A program made the position numbers and the translations under genes. Source: Pandoraea oxalativorans (lineage in GTDB: Bacteria; Pseudomonadota; Gammaproteobacteria; Burkholderiales; Burkholderiaceae). Taken from it: 64,000 bases of DNA. Below the pieces are notes generated by a model that was not told the DNA's origin, ran no database searches, and worked only from the letters and a program-made list of their open reading frames with translations. The stretch covers positions 1,984,001 to 2,048,000 of the forward strand of contig NZ_CP011253.3 of NCBI RefSeq assembly GCF_000972785.3. Direction: 5' to 3'. Shown here in pieces: positions 16,277 through 25,459 of this stretch (position 1 is the first letter of the stretch; each line of letters opens with the position of its first letter).

Positions 16277-17476
16277 TCAATGGAAGTGCGGGCGGCTCGG
16301 TTCGGCGTCTTCCGGCATTTCCGCATGGACGACTTCGCCCACGGGGTCCGGATAGAGCGGCACGCCACAGTCGTCGCAGTATTCCGGATCGAAGCGGCCC
16401 GGATGCTTTCGGATCTCGGTCACGCCGCAAGCCTTCAGCAGGTCCGTGACTTCGTCGAGCGCACCGCCTTCGACTTCACCGTTCTCGCGACCATAGAGCG
16501 GCCACACCACACCGTAGATCACGTCGTTGCTGCCGCGTTGCGTGAAGCCGATGCGGTACTCGTCGATATTCTGCTCGCCGAAGCCGGCGACCACAGCGCG
16601 CAATTCCGGCGGCGTGAGCGTGAGGACGTCTTCCAAATAGCGCAGCGCCGTACGAATCGTGTGCGGACGAATGCGTTCGTCGGCTTCGCGGCAACTGGCG
16701 TAGTAAGCGTCGGGCAGGAGGCACTCGATCTCGCAGCCGGGCAACAGCGCATTCAGATTCGGCCCGCCTTGCGCCGACCAGGCTTCCTGGCATTGACCGC
16801 GTTCTGCGTGACGCGGACCGTCTTCCTGCCAGCGGAACATGGCGGCACCCTTGGGTACGGCGACGGCGGCGAGCAGGAAACGCGGATCGGCGAGGATGGG
16901 GGCTGTCTCTGGCAGGTCGTTGCCGGGCTGCTTGACTTCGGCGTTGCTGACGGCGGCCTGCACGAGTTGCTGCGTCACCTTCCACGATTCGCAGTGCGTA
17001 CGCGGGAGCTGGTCGATGCTGTAGAGGTACGGCGAAATGGCCACGCGTGCCGATTCGGCGAGGACATGCGCGTGCAGATGGGCGCGCACCGGCATGAGGG
17101 CGTCCGGCTTCACTGCACCGGACGGAATGGCGTAACGCGTCCAGGCGAGGATCGGAATGGCGACGAGCAGGCCGTCCCACGTCTGGCCTTCGGCCTCCGG
17201 TTCGGCGGATTCGCTTTGCGACTCGATCAGATCGGCGAGTGCGCCATAGGCTTCGCTATGGTTGGCCTGGAGATGGTCGAGTGCGGCGTCGATAGCCGGC
17301 TGGTTGCCGGTGCGCAGCACGCGCGTGAGCAGCGTGTCGAGCTGGGCTTCCCAGAAACGGTCTTCGATGCGGCTACCCGAGGCAGCCAGCGCGAGTGCGT
17401 GGCCGACCAGCTTCTCGGCGTCGGGGGTCAGTCGTTTGGCGGTGCGTGAGCGCATAGTCGTGCGAAGCAGAAACAC
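16277..17476 (-). CDS. DUF2863 family protein
   Basis: A 399-residue cytosolic protein of a family found mainly in Burkholderiales. Recognised by overall length and by segments such as LVAIPILAWTRYAIPSG, HVLAESARVAISPYLYSIDQLPR and LPGCEIECLLPDAYYASCREADERIRP. The C-terminus carries YCDDCGVPLYPDP, a CxxC pair that may bind a metal, ending in a His-containing PRPHFH tail. No enzymatic motif is recognised and function is unknown. The start could be the ATG at 17476 or the one at 17455 (MRSRTAKRL); neither has a strong ribosome site. Monocistronic and convergent with the TrmB-like gene. Confidence 0.75.
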   Translation of the reverse strand: MFLLRTTMRSRTAKRLTPDAEKLVGHALALAASGSRIEDRFWEAQLDTLLTRVLRTGNQPAIDAALDHLQANHSEAYGALADLIESQSESAEPEAEGQTWDGLLVAIPILAWTRYAIPSGAVKPDALMPVRAHLHAHVLAESARVAISPYLYSIDQLPRTHCESWKVTQQLVQAAVSNAEVKQPGNDLPETAPILADPRFLLAAVAVPKGAAMFRWQEDGPRHAERGQCQEAWSAQGGPNLNALLPGCEIECLLPDAYYASCREADERIRPHTIRTALRYLEDVLTLTPPELRAVVAGFGEQNIDEYRIGFTQRGSNDVIYGVVWPLYGRENGEVEGGALDEVTDLLKACGVTEIRKHPGRFDPEYCDDCGVPLYPDPVGEVVHAEMPEDAEPSRPHFH

Positions 17477-17619
17477 ATGAACTCACGATTGTACGGCATG
17501 CGTGAACGCGATAGATGGGACGCTGTCACCAAACGCGTCGACTCCGATGGCGATAGGGGGTGTCGCCATCGATGAGCCGGTGCCAAACGGGCAGTGTGCC
17601 GACGGCGTTTGACGCCGAA

Positions 17620-18195
17620 TCAGAAGTCGAACGCGAGATTCGCCGGGGCGGACAGGCGCGTATGACGCGTCGTGGCGGCGCTGGCGCCGATGACGGGGGC
17701 GAGTGCTGCGCCTTCGAGCGAGAGCAGGGCGAGCTTGCGCTCTACGCCGCCAGCGTAGCCCGTGAGCGTGCCGTCGGCGCCGATCACCCGGTGGCAGGGC
17801 ACGATCAGCGTGATCGGATTGCGCCCGTTGGCGGCGCCCACGGCGCGCGACTTGTTTGCGTCGCCGAGTGAATGGGCGAGATCGCCGTAGCTGCGTGTCT
17901 CGCCGAACGGGATGCGGCGCAGTTCGTCCCAGACGCTTTTCTGGAACGGTGTGCCGTCCGGGGCGAGATCCAGTTCGAACAGACGGCGTCCGTCGTGGAA
18001 ATACTCGTCGAGCTGTTGCCTGGCGGCGTCGAGCACTTTGATGCCTGCACCGTCGCGACGCGTCTGGCCATCCCCGGGGAAGTACTTCTGCTGGGTGAAA
18101 TAGACGCCGGTCAGCGCGTCGCCATTGGCGACGAGCAGCATCTCGCCGAGCGGGCTGTCGTAAAAGGCTTCGTAATGTGTTGTCGTACGGATCAT
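17620..18195 (-). CDS. ogt: Methylated-DNA-[protein]-cysteine S-methyltransferase
   Basis: A 191-residue suicide repair protein that transfers the methyl group from O6-methylguanine to its own cysteine. The active-site motif is IVPCHRVIG (Cys134). The helix-turn-helix Arg finger lies in SLGDANKSRAVGAANGRNP and the lid in YAGGVERKLALLSLEG. The N-terminal ribonuclease-like domain is full length, as in Ogt. The ATG at 18195 has AGGAGG in ideal position. It overlaps the stop of the Ada-AlkA gene as ATGA (18195-18192), so translation is probably coupled, and the Ada half of that protein may control both. Confidence 0.93.
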   Translation of the reverse strand: MIRTTTHYEAFYDSPLGEMLLVANGDALTGVYFTQQKYFPGDGQTRRDGAGIKVLDAARQQLDEYFHDGRRLFELDLAPDGTPFQKSVWDELRRIPFGETRSYGDLAHSLGDANKSRAVGAANGRNPITLIVPCHRVIGADGTLTGYAGGVERKLALLSLEGAALAPVIGASAATTRHTRLSAPANLAFDF

Positions 18196-19688
18196 GCAAC
18201 CACCTCCTGCAAATTCACGACCGGCTGGCGAGCCGGTCCTTGTGCCGCAGCACGCCAGACGTGCAATGCGGCGTACGCGCGCCACGGTGCCCACTGGGCG
18301 GCACGCGTTGCGACGGCGCGGCCGTTGGGCACCCCGAGCGCCTGACGCAGCACCAGATCGTCCACCGGCATGGCGTCGGGCGAGCCGAGGGCGCGCATCG
18401 CGATGTACTGCGCAGTCCACGGGCCGACGCCTTTGATGGCGAGGAGCGACGCCGTCGTCGCGTCCAGCGGCGCGAGCGGATCGAGCCGCAGCTTACCATC
18501 CACGATCGCTTGAGCGACACCGTGAATTGCGGCGATACGACTTCGAATGATACCGGCTTCGCCGAGGGCGTCCACGGGGACGGCGAGCATTTGTGCGGCA
18601 CTCGGAAAGGTGTGCGTCAGACCGTGGACGGGGGTCGGCAGTGGCGTACCGAATCGTTCAGCGAGTCGTCCGAGCAGGCGACGCGCGCCCTTGACCGTGA
18701 TTTGCTGGCCCACGATGGCCCGCACGGCGATCTCGAAGCCATCCACCGTGCCGGGCACGCGAAGGCCGGGCGTGGTGAGGGCGAGGGGGCCGAGATGCGC
18801 GTCGATGACATCGGGGCGCGCACCGAGGTCGAACAGATGACGGAGTTTGCCGAGCACTTGCGGCACGTTGCCTGCGAGGGCGGGGGGAAGTGTCACCTGC
18901 AAGGCGTGGCGATTCGTGAGCGGCGAGATGCGGCACCATCCGGCGACGGTTTGCCCATCCTGACGTTGAAGACTCAGCGTGCGGGTATAGACGTCGCCTT
19001 CACGGGACTCGACGCCGTCGATGGCGCGGTCGCCGAGAAAGTCGAGGAGGGCGTGCCATGCGAGGGGCGGGCGATAGGCGAGTTGAAACACTAGATCGCC
19101 GTCGGGAATAGCGGCCAGGCGGGCGTTGTGCGCGCTCAGGCGCAGGCGTCCGGGGGCGAAGCCATAGCGGGACTTGAAGAGTCCGTTGAAGCGTCTGACG
19201 CTACCGAAGCCAGCGGCAAGCGCCACTTCCGTTACGGGCAGCGCGGTATCGGTGAGCAGACGTTTGGCGAGCAGCAGTCGTTGCGTCTGGGCGTATTCGA
19301 CGGGCGAGACACCGAATTCGTCGGCAAAGATGCGTCGCAGGTGGCGTTCCGTGATACCGATACGGGCGGCGAGATCGGGCAGAGGCGCGTGATTAAGGAA
19401 GCCTTCGTCGATCATGGCGGCGGCTGCGTCGGCGAGTTCGCGGGAGGCGTCGAAGCGTGCGCCGCCGGGCGCCAGTTCGGGGCGGCACTTGAGGCAGGGC
19501 CGGTATCCGGCCTTTTCCGCGGCGGCGGCGCTACCGTGGAACGAGCAGTTCTCGAAGCGGGGGGTGCGAACGTTGCAGACGGGACGACAGTAAATGCCGG
19601 TCGAAGAGACGCCGACGAAGAACCAGCCGTCGAAGCGTCGGTCGCGTGCAGAGACTGCTTTGTAGCAGACATCCGGATCGAGCTTCAT
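18192..19688 (-). CDS. Ada-AlkA fusion: methyl-sensing regulator and 3-methyladenine DNA glycosylase
   Basis: A 498-residue three-part protein. Residues 1-75 are the Ada zinc domain, with the four cysteine ligands at 34, 38, 65 and 68 (GIYCRPVC and CLKCRPEL); Cys34 corresponds to the methyl-phosphotriester acceptor. Residues about 80-190 form an AraC-type double HTH (LAARIGITERHLRRIFADEFGVSPVEY and LPVTEVALAAGFGSVRRFNGLFKSRYG). The rest is AlkA: the N-terminal subdomain, then a helix-hairpin-helix and catalytic Asp region IKGVGPWTAQYIAMRALGSPDAMPVDD. Methylation of the zinc domain would activate transcription of repair genes. It is the first gene of a two-gene unit with ogt. A 401-bp gene-free gap lies upstream. 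Confidence 0.93.
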   Translation of the reverse strand: MKLDPDVCYKAVSARDRRFDGWFFVGVSSTGIYCRPVCNVRTPRFENCSFHGSAAAAEKAGYRPCLKCRPELAPGGARFDASRELADAAAAMIDEGFLNHAPLPDLAARIGITERHLRRIFADEFGVSPVEYAQTQRLLLAKRLLTDTALPVTEVALAAGFGSVRRFNGLFKSRYGFAPGRLRLSAHNARLAAIPDGDLVFQLAYRPPLAWHALLDFLGDRAIDGVESREGDVYTRTLSLQRQDGQTVAGWCRISPLTNRHALQVTLPPALAGNVPQVLGKLRHLFDLGARPDVIDAHLGPLALTTPGLRVPGTVDGFEIAVRAIVGQQITVKGARRLLGRLAERFGTPLPTPVHGLTHTFPSAAQMLAVPVDALGEAGIIRSRIAAIHGVAQAIVDGKLRLDPLAPLDATTASLLAIKGVGPWTAQYIAMRALGSPDAMPVDDLVLRQALGVPNGRAVATRAAQWAPWRAYAALHVWRAAAQGPARQPVVNLQEVVA

Positions 19689-20089
19689 GGGGTTTGGGGA
19701 GGGGGAAACATGGTGTCACTCTACGCGCGCGCCGGACGTCCGGCTAGTCATTTTCGGACATGACAGCAGGGAGGAGGGGAGCGAGGTGGCGGGAGGTTCG
19801 TGGCCCTGGGCAAGACAGGCAGACGCAAGGAGGCGCTTACCGAAGCGACTTTCAGTGGAGCGCCGGGAAGTGCCTGCTTGCGTCTGTCCCGCTGCGTTGT
19901 GGGAGGGTGTGGGCGGTGAGGGCGAGAGGGTTTTCAGGGGTGAACTTCAGGGGGAGGTTCAGGGGTCAGCGCCAGAGATCGAAAACCCAAGAAAAAACCC
20001 GGCGCGGAGGCCGGGTTTCGTCATTCTGGGAACTGGAAGACGACGACATCGCTATCCAGCCCCTTGCGTCACATCGACAGCGACCGAAC
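19689..20089. other. Gene-free gap between the ada-alkA unit and acnA
   Basis: No convincing coding frame is seen here. The gap holds the promoter region of the Ada-AlkA gene on the minus strand and the acnA terminator at 19988-20018. It also has three spaced copies of TTCAGGGG at 19933, 19946 and 19958. No clear -35/-10 pair could be fixed by eye. Confidence 0.5.
19988..20018 (-). terminator. Intrinsic terminator of acnA
   Basis: Read on the minus strand, a 9-bp stem AAACCCGGC/GCCGGGTTT (20018-20010 and 20003-19995) with a 6-nt loop is followed by TTTCTT, so the U run is continuous with the stem. It lies 72 bp past the acnA stop codon. Confidence 0.85.
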
Positions 20090-22798
20090 TTAAGCGGCTG
20101 CCAGCAATTGACGCAGCACGAACGGCAGGATGCCGCCGTGCTTGTAGTAATCCACTTCGATCGGCGTGTCGATACGCAGCAGGACCTGCACCTTTTGCGT
20201 TTCGCCGTTCTTGCGATGGATGACCAGCGTGACGTCTTGCTGCGGCTTGATGTCGGCCGTCAGACCTTCGATGTCGTACGTTTCTTCGCCCGTGATGCCG
20301 AGCGATTCGACGCTGTCCGTGCCCTTGAATTGCAGAGGCAGAACGCCCATGCCGACCAGGTTCGAGCGGTGGATGCGTTCGAACGAACGGGTGATGACCG
20401 CCTTCACGCCCAGCAGTTGCGTGCCCTTGGCTGCCCAGTCGCGCGACGAACCGGTGCCGTACTCTTCGCCACCGAACACCACCGTCGGGGTGTTCTCGGC
20501 GACGTACTTCATGGCGGCGTCGTAGATCGAGAGCTGTTCGCCGCTCGGCTGGTGAATCGTCAGGCCGCCTTCCACGCGCGAGCCGTCGGCCTTTGCGGGG
20601 ATCATCAGGTTCTTGATACGGACGTTGGCGAACGTGCCGCGCATCATCACTTCGTGGTTACCGCGGCGCGAGCCGTAGCTGTTGAAGTCGGCCTTGAGCA
20701 CGCCGTTTTCCAGCAGCCACTTGCCAGCGGGCGACGTTTCCTTGATCGAGCCTGCCGGGCTGATGTGGTCCGTCGTCACCGAGTCACCGAACACGCCCAG
20801 TGCGCGTGCGCCCTGGATCGGCTTGATGTCGGCGTTCGGTTCCATCGAGAAGCCGTCGAAGAACGGCGGCTCGGCGATGTACGTCGACGTCGGCCAATCG
20901 TAGACCTGCCCCGTCGAGCCCTTGACCTTCGCCCACAGCGGGCTCGGTTCCTTCACCGAATCGTAGTTGGCCTTGAACACCTTCGCGTTCATGGCGAACT
21001 TCATCAGCTTGTGGATTTCTTCGCTGGTCGGCCAGATGTCGCCGAGGAAGATGTCGCGGCCACCCTTACCCTTGCCGACCGGTTCGGTCATCAGGTCGCG
21101 GGTGACGTTGCCAGCGATGGCGTAAGCCACGACCAGCGGGGGCGAGGCGAGGAAGTTGGCGCGGATGTTCGGGTGAATACGCGCTTCGAAGTTACGGTTG
21201 CCCGACAGCACGGCGGCCGCGACCATGTCGTTCTTCGTGATCGTCTCGTTCAGTTCGGCCGTCAGATCGCCGGCGTTACCGATACAGGTCGTGCAGCCGT
21301 ACGCCGTCACGCCGAAGCCGAGCTTCTCGAGATATCCCAGCAGACCGGCTGCGTGCAGATACTCGGTGACCACACGGCTTCCCGGGGCGAGCGACGTCTT
21401 GATGTGCGGGGCGACCTTCAGACCGGCTTCCACAGCCTTCTTCGCCAGCAGACCGGCGGCGAGCAGCACGCTCGGGTTCGACGTGTTCGTGCACGACGTG
21501 ATGGCGGCGATGAGCACATCGCCGTTGTGCACGTCGATGCCGCTCGCCGTCTTGTACGTCGCGTCGAGTTGCTCTTGCGTCAGATTGAAACCGTTCTCGG
21601 CGACCGGCTTCGTGAACAGGTCCTTGAACGTCGACTTGACGTTGCCGATTTCGATACGGTCTTGCGGACGCTTCGGACCGGCCAGCGACGGTGCGACCGT
21701 GCCGAGGTCCAGCTTAAGCGTCTTGGTGTAATCGATGCTGTCCGTCTTCGGCACGCCGAAGAGGTTCTGGGCCTTGAAGTACGATTCGAACGCGTCGATT
21801 TCGGCCTTCGTGCGACCCGTGCCCTTGAAGTAATCGATCGTCTTTTCGTCGACCGGGAAGAAGCCCATCGTCGCGCCGTATTCCGGGGCCATGTTGGCGA
21901 TGGTGGCGCGGTCCGGCAGTGCGAGGCTCGACGTGCCTTCGCCGAAGAATTCGACGAACTTGCCCACGACCTTCTCGCGACGCAGCATTTCCGTAATCGT
22001 CAGCACCAGGTCGGTGGCGGTCACGCCTTCGCGCAGACGGCCGGTAAGCTCCACGCCGACGACGTCCGGCGTCAGGAAGTACACCGGCTGACCCAGCATG
22101 CCGGCTTCGGCTTCAATGCCGCCCACACCCCAGCCCACCACGCCGATACCGTTGATCATGGTCGTGTGGCTGTCCGTGCCGACGAGCGTATCCGGATAGA
22201 ACACGTCGTCCTTCTTGTGCACGCCGCGTGCCAGATATTCCAGGTTCACCTGGTGGACGATGCCATAGCCCGGTTGCACGACGCCGAACGTGTCGAACGC
22301 CTGCATCCCCCACTTCATGAACTGGTAGCGCTCGTTGTTGCGCTGGAATTCCAGTTGCATGTTCAGATCGAGCGCCTTCTTCTCGCGGAAGTGATCGATC
22401 GTGACCGAGTGGTCGACCACCAGATCCACCGGCACCAGCGGTTCGATGCGCTTCGGGTTCGTGCCCTGACGTTCGGCGACGTTACGCATGGCGGCCAGGT
22501 CGGCCAGCAGCGGCACGCCCGTGAAATCCTGCAGCACGACACGCGCGACGACGAACGGAATTTCGTCGGTGCGCTCGGCGTTCGGCTTCCAGTTGGCCAG
22601 TTGTTTGACGTGCTCTTCGGTCACCTTCTTGCCGTCGCAGTTGCGCAGCACGGACTCGAGCACGAGGCGGATCGACACCGGCAGGCGTTCGACGTTCACA
22701 CCCAGGGCCTTGCCCAGTTGGGGCAGCGAGTAGAACTTGCCTTTCTTGTTGCCGCCGAGCTTGAACTCTTTAAGCGTTTTGTGGAGGTTATGGGCCAT
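20090..22798 (-). CDS. acnA: Aconitate hydratase A
   Basis: A 902-residue monomeric aconitase of the AcnA/IRP type, interconverting citrate and isocitrate in the TCA cycle. Iron-sulfur ligands are visible as CTNTSNPSV and [10 protein letters not shown]. The substrate-binding [24 protein letters not shown] segment and the swivel-domain [16 protein letters not shown] and [10 protein letters not shown] motifs are intact. The ATG at 22798 has AAGGAAAG upstream; the frame is open beyond it. It is monocistronic on the minus strand, near but not co-transcribed with mdh, and shares the TCA neighbourhood with sdh and gltA. Confidence 0.97.
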   Translation of the reverse strand: MAHNLHKTLKEFKLGGNKKGKFYSLPQLGKALGVNVERLPVSIRLVLESVLRNCDGKKVTEEHVKQLANWKPNAERTDEIPFVVARVVLQDFTGVPLLADLAAMRNVAERQGTNPKRIEPLVPVDLVVDHSVTIDHFREKKALDLNMQLEFQRNNERYQFMKWGMQAFDTFGVVQPGYGIVHQVNLEYLARGVHKKDDVFYPDTLVGTDSHTTMINGIGVVGWGVGGIEAEAGMLGQPVYFLTPDVVGVELTGRLREGVTATDLVLTITEMLRREKVVGKFVEFFGEGTSSLALPDRATIANMAPEYGATMGFFPVDEKTIDYFKGTGRTKAEIDAFESYFKAQNLFGVPKTDSIDYTKTLKLDLGTVAPSLAGPKRPQDRIEIGNVKSTFKDLFTKPVAENGFNLTQEQLDATYKTASGIDVHNGDVLIAAITSCTNTSNPSVLLAAGLLAKKAVEAGLKVAPHIKTSLAPGSRVVTEYLHAAGLLGYLEKLGFGVTAYGCTTCIGNAGDLTAELNETITKNDMVAAAVLSGNRNFEARIHPNIRANFLASPPLVVAYAIAGNVTRDLMTEPVGKGKGGRDIFLGDIWPTSEEIHKLMKFAMNAKVFKANYDSVKEPSPLWAKVKGSTGQVYDWPTSTYIAEPPFFDGFSMEPNADIKPIQGARALGVFGDSVTTDHISPAGSIKETSPAGKWLLENGVLKADFNSYGSRRGNHEVMMRGTFANVRIKNLMIPAKADGSRVEGGLTIHQPSGEQLSIYDAAMKYVAENTPTVVFGGEEYGTGSSRDWAAKGTQLLGVKAVITRSFERIHRSNLVGMGVLPLQFKGTDSVESLGITGEETYDIEGLTADIKPQQDVTLVIHRKNGETQKVQVLLRIDTPIEVDYYKHGGILPFVLRQLLAAA

Positions 22799-23031
22799 GA
22801 TCTTTCCTTGAGTGATACAGAAAAACAAAGCGTGGTGAAGCGATGAGTGGGGGCCGGTATCGCGCAGGCACCTGCCTGGGGGCCCGCTACGATGCCGGTA
22901 GGTCATGCGTCCGGCGTGCCGGGTACTGCGAAGACTTCCGATGATTACCGGTAAAACCAAATGTGCAACAGTGCATCAGGAAAGCGGCTGGCGCATCACG
23001 TGAGCTGCGCCGGTGTCGACCCGGCGCCAGC

Positions 23032-23514
23032 TCAGTTGGTTACCTTGATCAACTCGTTCGATTGCGTCGGTGCTGTCTTGTTCTGCTCCGACATCGCTTG
23101 CGTCATGCACTCGTCAGCCAGACGATTGCCGCCGTCGCGGTGCGTGAAGAGCATGGCCTTGGTCGGAATCACGACCAGATCCATGCCGCTCGCTGCGTCA
23201 TAGAAACGGTCCGCGCCGGTCGTCGTCCCTTGACGCGGCAGCTTGTAGTTACGGCCTTCCCAGAACATCGTCAGGATCTGGTCGCGCTTCATGTCGCCCT
23301 TGATGTACAACTTATTGTTCTCCTTGCAGCTCCAGAGTTCCGAGCCTTCGTCCGGTTGCGCGGGGGCTGCAGCGACAGCGGCCTTCTTCTTGGCCGGGGC
23401 CTTCTTCTTCGGAGCGGCCTTCTTGGTCGTGGTGGTCGGCTCAGCGGCAAATGCCGTCGGGACCAGGGCAACGGAGCACAGGGCAACCAGCGCAGTCAGA
23501 CAAAGCTTCTTCAT
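23032..23514 (-). CDS. Periplasmic MliC-like protein (c-type lysozyme inhibitor domain)
   Basis: A 160-residue exported protein. The signal peptide MKKLCLTALVALCSVALVPTAFA is cleaved after AFA. A Lys/Ala/Pro-rich linker follows (about 25-55, with several KKK runs). The C-terminal domain begins LWSCKENNKLYI and ends LADECMTQ. It has the spaced cysteines and the YKLPRQGTTTGADRFYD pattern of MliC/PliC inhibitors, where an S/T-G-x-x-Y loop blocks the lysozyme active site. No lipobox is present, so it would be soluble (PliC-like). GGAGAG precedes the ATG. The domain call is by pattern and not certain. Confidence 0.7.
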   Translation of the reverse strand: MKKLCLTALVALCSVALVPTAFAAEPTTTTKKAAPKKKAPAKKKAAVAAAPAQPDEGSELWSCKENNKLYIKGDMKRDQILTMFWEGRNYKLPRQGTTTGADRFYDAASGMDLVVIPTKAMLFTHRDGGNRLADECMTQAMSEQNKTAPTQSNELIKVTN

Positions 23515-24125
23515 GGTGAGTCTCTCCAGAGGGTAAGAACCGTCGTTTGCAAAAGCGCAGATTATCGTACGAAGTCTGCGTCGTTCGACGTCACCACACA
23601 AATTTTTTCAATTCCTTTCACGCAAGCGCGACAAGCGACGGCGGTAAGTACCGGCGTCGCGACGGATTGTGTTGCGGTGCGCAAAGCTAAGAGGCTGGCC
23701 AAATCGGCGTTTGACCGAATTCGACAGTGTTTCGGGCGGCGTGCTTGGCGAAACGAACGCGAAGGGGCGCGGGTGAGGGCGTTCCGTTCCCCGTGCGGCA
23801 GGGCGTTCACGACGTTCGCCGCAGGCATTACGCAGGCGCCGGAGATCCGGGGCGGTGCATTGCTTGCGGCTATCGGACGCTGCATTCGCTTGGCCAAGAA
23901 ATCGCTCGATGATGCGTGAGGGAGTGGCGGGATCATAACGCCGTAGCAAGTGATAGCGTGCTACCGAGGCGCGGTACGTCGTCACTCTGGATTCAAGGAA
24001 CGTACGGGTGCTGCTTGTGAAGCGGGGAGTTGCGCCGGCTCTGGGGGGAGCCGCCGGCGCAGTTTCGGCCCGTTGCGACGCTTTTGGCGTCGCGCGGGGC
24101 CGGATCCCGGGGTATTCCTGGGAAA
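23515..24125. other. Gene-free gap with two long GC-rich hairpins downstream of mdh
   Basis: No credible gene is seen in these 611 bases. The mdh-proximal part holds two strong inverted repeats. TGCGCCGGC (24031-24039) pairs with GCCGGCGCA (24053-24061). GCGACGC (24075-24081) pairs with GCGTCGC (24087-24093), and that stem extends outward through GGCCC and GGGCC. Neither has a U tract on the minus strand, so they may be 3'-end stabilisers or Rho-linked structures rather than intrinsic terminators. Confidence 0.5.
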
Positions 24126-25109
24126 TCAGCCCAACAGATGGGCCACGCCAGCGCGCTCTTCTTCGAGCTCCTTGAGCGTGAAGTCCATCTTTTCACGCGA
24201 GTAGGCGTCGATCTCGAGGCCTTCCACGCGCTTGTACTTGCCGTTTTCGCAGACCACCGGCACGCCGTAGATCACGTCTTCCGGGATGCCATACGAGCCG
24301 TCCGACGGAATACCCATCGTGACCCACTTGCCGTTCGAGCCCAGCACCCAGTCATGGATGTGGTCGATGGCAGCGTTGGCAGCCGAAGCCGCCGACGACA
24401 GGCCACGGGCTTCGATGATGGCGGCGCCGCGCTTGCCGACGGTCGGCAGGAACACGTCGTTGTTCCACACGTCGTCGTTGATCACGGCCTTCACGCTCTG
24501 ACCGTCGATCGTGGCGAAGCGGTAGTCGGCGTACATCGTCGGCGAGTGGTTGCCCCACACGGCCAGCTTTTCGATGCTTGCGACCGGCTTGCCGGTCTTG
24601 GCGGCGAGTTGCGACAGGGCACGGTTGTGATCCAGGCGGAGCATCGCGGTGAAGTTTTCCTTCGGCAGGTTCGGGGCCGACTTCATGGCGATGTAGGCGT
24701 TGGTGTTCGCCGGGTTGCCGACGACCAGCACCTTGACGTTGCGGCTGGCGACTTCGTCCAGGGCCTTGCCCTGCACCGTGAAGATCGCGCCGTTCGCTTC
24801 GAGCAGATCCTTACGTTCCATGCCCTTCGAGCGGGGACGAGCGCCAACCAGCAGGGCGACGTCGGCATCCTTGAAGGCGACCTTCGGGTCGTCGGTCACG
24901 ACCACGCCGGCCAGCAGCGGGAACGCGCAGTCTTCGAGCTCCATCACGACGCCCTTGACGGCGGCTTGAGCTTGCGGGAGGTCGAGCAGTTGCAGGATGA
25001 CGGGCTGATCCTTGCCGAGCATGTCGCCATTGGCGATACGAAACAGCAGGGAGTAGCCGATTTGGCCAGCGGCGCCGGTGACGGCGACACGCATTGCGGG
25101 TTTTGCCAT
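24126..25109 (-). CDS. mdh: Malate dehydrogenase
   Basis: A 327-residue NAD-dependent malate dehydrogenase of the cytosolic/MDH2-like group common in betaproteobacteria, oxidising malate to oxaloacetate. The NAD motif [21 protein letters not shown] starts the protein. The mobile loop [14 protein letters not shown] carries the substrate arginines, followed by [20 protein letters not shown], and the catalytic His in [16 protein letters not shown]. The ATG at 25109 has GGAGAG upstream. It is divergent from a GntR regulator across a 350-bp region containing two palindromic operators, so it is probably under that regulator's control. Confidence 0.97.
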   Translation of the reverse strand: MAKPAMRVAVTGAAGQIGYSLLFRIANGDMLGKDQPVILQLLDLPQAQAAVKGVVMELEDCAFPLLAGVVVTDDPKVAFKDADVALLVGARPRSKGMERKDLLEANGAIFTVQGKALDEVASRNVKVLVVGNPANTNAYIAMKSAPNLPKENFTAMLRLDHNRALSQLAAKTGKPVASIEKLAVWGNHSPTMYADYRFATIDGQSVKAVINDDVWNNDVFLPTVGKRGAAIIEARGLSSAASAANAAIDHIHDWVLGSNGKWVTMGIPSDGSYGIPEDVIYGVPVVCENGKYKRVEGLEIDAYSREKMDFTLKELEEERAGVAHLLG

Positions 25110-25295
25110 GAGAATCTCTCCAGACGTGTACAAATAATCCTGCGAAGCTCAGGATCGGCTCACCGTCCGGGTGGCAACGTTTGCCAGGCTGACAGCGCCG
25201 CGTCACATCAAGCTTCTAAAATTCCTTGACCTACGGAAGCTTGCGGGCTGCGCGGGGAGTGCTGCCGTCGACGTGTGCGAAGCACCGGACTCTCT

Positions 25296-25309
25296 TATCT
25301 TATAAGATA
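25296..25309. promoter_or_regulatory. Palindromic operator 1 in the mdh-gntR intergenic region
   Basis: A perfect 14-bp AT-rich palindrome, TATCTTA/TAAGATA. It stands out in a GC-rich genome and shares the CTTATA(A)G core with the second site 88 bp away. It is likely bound by the adjacent GntR protein. Confidence 0.6.
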
Positions 25310-25383
25310 GCCGTGCTGCAGCTGCAGGCCCCTGTTAGCCCGCGCCAGTGTAGGAGTCGCCAGAACGAATGTCAACTCTATCT

Positions 25384-25403
25384 TATGTCTTATATAAGAC
25401 ATA
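25384..25403. promoter_or_regulatory. Palindromic operator 2 upstream of gntR
   Basis: A perfect 20-bp palindrome with half sites TATGTCTTAT and ATAAGACATA, ending 56 bp before the gntR start codon. It is the strongest dyad in the window. Its placement suggests autoregulation of gntR; with site 1 it could also govern mdh in the other direction. Confidence 0.65.
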
Positions 25404-25459
25404 GGATTATTGCTGTTATTCGATGGACGAAGGTCTTGATTTGTGGTCAAATCCCCGCC

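Noticed and set aside
19760..22846. Plus-strand frame of about 1000 residues opposite acnA
   Set aside because: It mirrors the acnA codons and has biased composition with no recognisable domain; AcnA is intact on the other strand.
23602..24125. Short plus-strand frames between the MliC-like gene and mdh
   Set aside because: No ribosome sites, biased composition and mutual overlap; treated as gene-free.
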